Assembly (NCBI GenBank): GCA_964627445.1
Contig: CAZVJF010000010.1
Coordinates: forward strand, 1 to 64,000
Reading direction: 5' to 3'
Length of the DNA: 64,000 bases
Origin: Luteibaculum sp964627445
Lineage (GTDB): Bacteria; Bacteroidota; Bacteroidia; Flavobacteriales_D; Luteibaculaceae
Shown here: piece after piece, positions 60,149-64,000 of the stretch
Layout: every line of letters starts with the position of its first letter
Position numbering within the stretch: position 1 is the first letter of the stretch
Notes under the pieces: generated by a model
Database searches by the model: none
Told to the model about the DNA's origin: nothing
The model's input: the letters and a program-made list of their open reading frames with translations, nothing else
Translations under genes and position numbers: made by a program

Positions 60149-60265
60149 ATGAAAGTAAGGGCTTCTTTGAAGAAAAGATCTGCAGAGTGCAAGATCGTGC
60201 GTAGAAAGGGTAAGTTGTATATCATCAACAAGAAGAACCCTAAGTTTAAACAAAGACAAGGTTAA
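60149..60265 (+). CDS. rpmJ: 50S ribosomal protein L36, zinc-ligand-poor form
   Basis: A short gene of 38 residues starting MKVRASLKKRSAECKIVRRK and ending FKQRQG. Of the four zinc ligands of classical L36 (three Cys, one His), only Cys14 remains; positions 11, 27 and 33 are Ser, Asn and Phe. This is the C-minus form. It lies between infA and rpsM, its usual place. Confidence 0.95.
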   Translation: MKVRASLKKRSAECKIVRRKGKLYIINKKNPKFKQRQG

Positions 60266-60276
60266 ATAGAGTAGAT

Positions 60277-60654
60277 ATGGCAAGGATTGCAGGAATTGAT
60301 CTTCCGAAAAACAAGCGGGGAGAAGTTGGGTTAACCTACATCTATGGTATAGGCCAGAGCCGTGCCCGTAAGATTTTGGAGATGGCTGGTGTAGACGTTA
60401 ACACCAAGGTGCAAGATTGGAACGATGATGAGCTTGCGAAGATTAGAGGTGCATTGAATGAGAACTTCAAAGTAGAAGGTGCACTTCGTTCTGAAATCCA
60501 ACTGAATATTAAAAGGTTGATGGATATCGGTTGCTACCGTGGTATTCGTCACCGTGTGGGCTTGCCGCTTAGAGGCCAGCGTACTAAAAACAACTCACGT
60601 ACTCGTAAAGGGAAACGTAAGACGGTTGCTAATAAGAAGAAGGCGGTTAAATAA
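60277..60654 (+). CDS. rpsM: 30S ribosomal protein S13
   Basis: Encodes 125 residues. MARIAGIDLPKNKRGEVGLT, YIYGIGQSRARKILEMAGVD and the C-terminal RGQRTKNNSRTRKGKRKTVA are standard. It bridges the 30S head to 50S. Confidence 0.96.
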   Translation: MARIAGIDLPKNKRGEVGLTYIYGIGQSRARKILEMAGVDVNTKVQDWNDDELAKIRGALNENFKVEGALRSEIQLNIKRLMDIGCYRGIRHRVGLPLRGQRTKNNSRTRKGKRKTVANKKKAVK

Positions 60655-60675
60655 GCGGAGAATATTTATTGAGTT

Positions 60676-61062
60676 ATGGCGAAAACCAGCGCAAAAAAGA
60701 AAAAGAAAGTCAAAGTGGAAGCAGCCGGACAGGCGCACATCCACTCTACTTTTAACAACATCATTATTTCTTTGTGCAATAGTGAGGGGCAGGTTATTTC
60801 TTGGAGCAGTGCCGGAAAAATGGGCTTTAGAGGATCCAAGAAAAACACTCCGTTTGCAGCTCAGGTAGCGGCAGAAGAGTGTTCTAAAGAGGCGTATGAA
60901 AACGGTCTAAGACGAGTTAAGGTTTTCGTTAAAGGACCAGGTGGAGGCCGCGAGTCGGCTATTCGTTCCATACACAACTCGGGAATTGAAGTAACGGAGA
61001 TCGTAGATATCACTCCAATTCCACACAACGGTTGTCGTCCACCGAAAAGAAGAAGGGTTTAA
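60676..61062 (+). CDS. rpsK: 30S ribosomal protein S11
   Basis: Encodes 128 residues. AGQAHIHSTFNNIIISLCNS, SSAGKMGFRGSKKNTPFAAQ and the end ITPIPHNGCRPPKRRRV are conserved. Confidence 0.96.
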   Translation: MAKTSAKKKKKVKVEAAGQAHIHSTFNNIIISLCNSEGQVISWSSAGKMGFRGSKKNTPFAAQVAAEECSKEAYENGLRRVKVFVKGPGGGRESAIRSIHNSGIEVTEIVDITPIPHNGCRPPKRRRV

Positions 61063-61088
61063 TCCAAACCGATTAAGAGCGTAGTATT

Positions 61089-61694
61089 ATGGCAAGATAT
61101 AGAGGACCAAAATCGAAGATAGCACGTAAATTCCGCGAAGCTATTTATGGACCTGATAAGGCGTTGGAACGTAAGAATTACCCTCCTGGGTTTCACGGGC
61201 CAAACAAGAGAAGAGGAAAGCAATCTGAATACGCTATTCAGCTTGCAGAGAAGCAGAAAGCAAAGTACACTTACGGTATACTAGAGCGCCAGTTTGCTAA
61301 CATGTTTAAAAAAGCATCGGCAAGCAAAGGAATTACCGGTGAGGTATTATTGGGAATGTGTGAATCTCGCTTAGACAATACCGTGTTTCGTTTCGGTATT
61401 GCGAACACGCGTAGACAAGCACGCCAGCTAGTTTCTCACAGACACGTAACTGTAAACGGAGAGATCGTAAACATCCCTAGCTACCAACTTAAGCCAGGAG
61501 ATAAAGTATCTGTACGTGAGAAATCGAAAGCACTAGAAGCAATTACTAGTTCTTTGGAAGCCGGAAATAAAACCTTCGATTGGTTGGTTTGGGATGGAAG
61601 TAGCATGACAGGTACTTTCGTGCAAATGCCTGAGCGTACACAGATTCCAGAGAATATCAAAGAACAGCTCATAGTCGAGCTTTACTCTAAATAA
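61089..61694 (+). CDS. rpsD: 30S ribosomal protein S4
   Basis: Encodes 201 residues. The N-terminal zinc cluster of some S4 forms is absent. The S4 RNA-binding domain is seen as ESRLDNTVFRFGIANTRRQA and RQLVSHRHVTVNGEIVNIPS. It starts 30S assembly. Confidence 0.96.
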   Translation: MARYRGPKSKIARKFREAIYGPDKALERKNYPPGFHGPNKRRGKQSEYAIQLAEKQKAKYTYGILERQFANMFKKASASKGITGEVLLGMCESRLDNTVFRFGIANTRRQARQLVSHRHVTVNGEIVNIPSYQLKPGDKVSVREKSKALEAITSSLEAGNKTFDWLVWDGSSMTGTFVQMPERTQIPENIKEQLIVELYSK

Positions 61695-61716
61695 TTTTAA
61701 AACCATACACCGCATT

Positions 61717-62709
61717 ATGGCCATTCTAGATTTCCAGAAGCCTGACAAGGTAATTATGATACAATCGGACGACTTTCACGGTCAGTTCGAATTTAGACCC
61801 CTTGAACCAGGATATGGAATTACCATAGGTAATGCCTTGCGTAGAATCCTTCTTTCATCTTTGGAAGGATTCGCCATTACATCTTTTCGTATTGAAGGTG
61901 TAGAGCATGAGTTTAGCACCATTAAAGGTGTGGTAGAAGATGTAACCGAGATCGTTTTGAACTTAAAGCAAGTACGTTTTAAGCGTCAGATTGAATCTTC
62001 GGATGCCGAAACGTTGAGCTTTACCGTTTCTGGTCAAGAAACTTTTACGGCTGGAGACATTGGAAAAAATACCTCTGCATTCCAAGTGCTAAACCCAGAC
62101 TTGGTAATTTGCAACATGGATAAGGGCGTAAAGCTAACCATGGAAGTTACCATAGGTAAAGGTCGCGGTTACCGTCCCTCAGAAGAGAATCACATAGAAA
62201 ATGCACCGATCGGTACCATTTTCATCGATTCTATTTTTACCCCAATTCGCAATGTGAAATACAACATTGAGAACTACCGGGTAGAGCAAAAAACAGATTA
62301 CGAGAAGCTGAATATCGAGTTGATTACCGATGGTTCTATTGGCCCCAAAGCAGCATTGCAGGAAGCGGCTAAGATTCTCATACACCACTTTATGTTATTC
62401 TCCGATGAGAAAATAACACTAGAGGAGCCTGAGAAAACAGAAACCGAGGAGTTTGACGAGTCTTCGCTTCACATGCGCCAGTTGCTGAAAACGAAATTGG
62501 TAGACATGGATTTATCAGTACGTGCACTAAACTGCTTAAAAGCTGCTGATATTGAAACACTAGGAGACCTTGTTTCCTACAACCGCAACGACTTACTGAA
62601 ATTTAGAAACTTTGGTAAGAAGTCGCTTACAGAGCTAGAGGATTTAGTAGATGCTAAAGGCCTAAGCTTTGGAATGAATGTGAGCAAGTACAAATTAGAT
62701 AAGGAATAA
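61717..62709 (+). CDS. rpoA: DNA-directed RNA polymerase alpha subunit
   Basis: Encodes 330 residues. The N-terminal dimer domain has FRPLEPGYGITIGNALRRIL and LSSLEGFAITSFRIEGVEHE; after an acidic linker (EKTETEEFDESS) the C-terminal domain has LDLSVRALNCLKAADI-type sequence and NFGKKSLTELEDLVDAKGL. It nucleates the polymerase and receives activators. It lies between rpsD and rplQ, as in most bacteria. Confidence 0.97.
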   Translation: MAILDFQKPDKVIMIQSDDFHGQFEFRPLEPGYGITIGNALRRILLSSLEGFAITSFRIEGVEHEFSTIKGVVEDVTEIVLNLKQVRFKRQIESSDAETLSFTVSGQETFTAGDIGKNTSAFQVLNPDLVICNMDKGVKLTMEVTIGKGRGYRPSEENHIENAPIGTIFIDSIFTPIRNVKYNIENYRVEQKTDYEKLNIELITDGSIGPKAALQEAAKILIHHFMLFSDEKITLEEPEKTETEEFDESSLHMRQLLKTKLVDMDLSVRALNCLKAADIETLGDLVSYNRNDLLKFRNFGKKSLTELEDLVDAKGLSFGMNVSKYKLDKE

Positions 62710-62721
62710 TTAGGGAGAGCG

Positions 62722-63330
62722 ATGAGACACGGGAAGAAGGTAAATCACCTAAGCCGCAAGAGTGGACACAGAAAAGCCATGTTGGCAAATATGACTGTAT
62801 CCCTTATCGAGCATAAGCGTATTACAACTACAGTGGCCAAAGCCAAAGCTTTGCGTATGTATGCAGAGCCTATCATTACTAAGGCCAAAAATGATACTAC
62901 ACACTCACGAAGAATCGTTTTCTCGTACCTTAAAAACAAGGACGCGGTGAATGAGCTTTTCAGAGAAGTAGCTCCTAAAATTGCCGACCGTCCAGGTGGG
63001 TACCTAAGAATTATTAAAACAGGTGCACGTCTTGGTGATAACGCAGAAATGTGTTTGATAGAGCTGGTAGACTTTAACGAGCTGTACAGCCTAGAGAAGA
63101 AACCATCTAGCAAGAAGCGTTCGAGAAGAGGTCGTGGTGGCAAGAAGAAAACGGAAGAGACTGCTGAGAATGTAGTAGAAGCAACTGAAGTTGCAACAGA
63201 AGAGGCACCAGCCACTGAAGCACCGGCAAAAGAATCTGAGGCAGCCGCTGAGGATAAAACCGAAGCAACATCTGAGAAAAAAGCAGATGAGGCGAAGGAT
63301 GCCGATGACGAAACTGAAAAGAAAGACTAG
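62722..63330 (+). CDS. rplQ: 50S ribosomal protein L17 with acidic C-terminal extension
   Basis: Encodes 202 residues, against about 125 for E. coli L17. The core (1-126) has MRHGKKVNHLSRKSGHRKAM, LIEHKRITTTVAKAKALRMY and RPGGYLRIIKTGARLGDNAE. It is followed by a very basic stretch (127-147; SSKKRSRRGRGGKKK) and then an acidic, Ala/Glu/Thr-rich tail (148-202), low in complexity. Last gene of the superoperon before a terminator. Bacteroidota L17 is often somewhat long, but this tail is long even so. Confidence 0.95.
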   Translation: MRHGKKVNHLSRKSGHRKAMLANMTVSLIEHKRITTTVAKAKALRMYAEPIITKAKNDTTHSRRIVFSYLKNKDAVNELFREVAPKIADRPGGYLRIIKTGARLGDNAEMCLIELVDFNELYSLEKKPSSKKRSRRGRGGKKKTEETAENVVEATEVATEEAPATEAPAKESEAAAEDKTEATSEKKADEAKDADDETEKKD

Positions 63331-63351
63331 ATTGTTAAATTACTGTTAACG

Positions 63352-63387
63352 AAAAAGGGGTATTGTATTCACAATATCCCTTTTTTT
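63352..63387 (+). terminator. Terminator of the ribosomal superoperon
   Basis: A 15-bp stem AAAAAGGGGTATTGT paired with ACAATATCCCTTTTT (one G-T pair) around ATTC, followed by further T. It lies 21 bases after rplQ and 12 before carA. Confidence 0.9.
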
Positions 63388-63398
63388 GTACCCAGATT

Positions 63399-64000
63399 AT
63401 GACAAAGGATTTTAACGCAATACTGCTACTTGCAGACGGAACGGTTTTTAAAGGCAATGCCGCTGGTGCTATAGGTACAACCACCGGAGAAATTTGCTTT
63501 AACACGGGAATGACCGGTTATCAGGAAATCTTTACAGACCCATCTTATTACGGGCAAATTATGGTTACGGCAACGGCTCATATCGGAAACTACGGAGTGG
63601 CCGAAGACGATGTTGAGTCGGATGCCTATAAGATTGCCGGGTTGGTATGTAAAAATTTCTCTTTGCACCACAGTAGGCCAGCAGCCAAATCGGGCTTAGA
63701 TGCCGATTTTAAAAAGGAAGGTGTTGTTGGAATTTGCGATGTAGATACCCGTGCCATTGTGCGTCATATTCGCAAAGCAGGGGCAATGAATGCAGTAATT
63801 TCTTCAGATGGAAAGTCCTTAGAGGAACTACAGGAAATCCTTAAGAATACACCCTCTATGGATGGTTTGGAGTTGGCTTCCAAAGTTTCCACTCAAGATA
63901 CATACTCGGTAATGCCAGAGGAAAGCCCACAATACAAGGTGGCTTGCATGGATTACGGAGTAAAGAAAAATATCGTACGATGCTTAGCCGAACGCGGTTG
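63399..64000 (+). CDS. carA: Carbamoyl-phosphate synthase small subunit (partial, cut by window end)
   Basis: The first 200 residues of CarA from ATG 63399. The N-terminal CPSase small-chain domain is recognisable by ILLLADGTVFKGNAAG, GEICFNTGMTGYQEIFTDPS, GVVGICDVDTRAIVRHIRK. The glutaminase domain starts near residue 186 with VACMDYGVKKNIVRCLAERG and is cut at 64000. The enzyme releases ammonia from glutamine for carbamoyl phosphate, for pyrimidines and arginine. It directly follows the ribosomal terminator, a position I recall as common in Flavobacteriia. Confidence 0.95.
   Translation, partial: MTKDFNAILLLADGTVFKGNAAGAIGTTTGEICFNTGMTGYQEIFTDPSYYGQIMVTATAHIGNYGVAEDDVESDAYKIAGLVCKNFSLHHSRPAAKSGLDADFKKEGVVGICDVDTRAIVRHIRKAGAMNAVISSDGKSLEELQEILKNTPSMDGLELASKVSTQDTYSVMPEESPQYKVACMDYGVKKNIVRCLAERG

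Noticed and set aside
62745..63215. Minus-strand frame inside rplQ
   Set aside because: Shadow frame created by the repetitive Glu/Ala/Lys codons of the L17 tail.

Overview
The window looks like a piece of a Bacteroidota chromosome, most likely class Flavobacteriia. Evidence: an SprB-type adhesin with a type IX secretion (T9SS) type-B C-terminal domain next to a PorP/SprF protein and an OmpA/TPR/beta-propeller lipoprotein-like partner; several -7 boxes of the form TAnnTTTG; cysteine-poor L36; zinc-free S14; a DnaJ with only two zinc motifs; DUF4290; and an rpsL-to-rplQ ribosomal array followed by carA. The family is not resolvable by eye; a marine Cryomorphaceae/Schleiferiaceae-like flavobacterium is only a guess.

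Layout. 1-3.4 kb: a tRNA-Gly cut by the window edge, mutS, and a SpoU/TrmH RNA methyltransferase. 3.4-11.5 kb: a surface/gliding-type operon (giant repeat adhesin, SprF-like protein, OmpA-family protein) closed by a strong terminator. The adhesin is broken by a 100-N assembly gap that sits inside a perfect 746-bp tandem duplication; both sides of the gap carry the same 55 bases, and overlapping them restores one reading frame of about 1552 residues. 11.5-20.2 kb: small unknown protein, OmpA/TPR lipoprotein, folK, sppA, a cytosolic GAF histidine kinase, a membrane protein, a membrane-anchored LytTR regulator coupled to a DUF2797 gene. 20.2-26.7 kb: a bacterial GH3-family enzyme, deoxynucleoside kinase, pheT, a PlsC-like acyltransferase and a small secreted protein. 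26.7-31.9 kb: fabD, a Bax-inhibitor-1 protein, folE-queD, hldD, a MerR-type regulator and an M23 peptidase. 31.9-39.5 kb: alaS, a DUF5684-like membrane protein, and a tight operon of ABC exporter ATPase, permease, Ppx/GppA phosphatase and an NtrC-like regulator that lacks the DNA-binding domain. 39.6-46.3 kb: grpE-dnaJ, and uvrD-DUF4290-murA-tlpA. 46.4-63.4 kb: the rpsL-rpsG-fusA-S10-spc-alpha ribosomal superoperon, with secY, infA and rpoA. The window ends inside carA.

Most of the window is housekeeping. No CRISPR array, insertion sequence, prophage or defence island was seen. No stretch over 300 bases lacks a gene apart from the interrupted adhesin. The most informative unusual items are the adhesin repeat architecture and its gap, a three-way-junction inverted-repeat structure at 18.5 kb, the MurA Cys-to-Asp replacement, the truncated sigma-54 activator with a GAFTSA loop, unusually strong Shine-Dalgarno sites before rpsH and rplF, and the acidic extension on L17.
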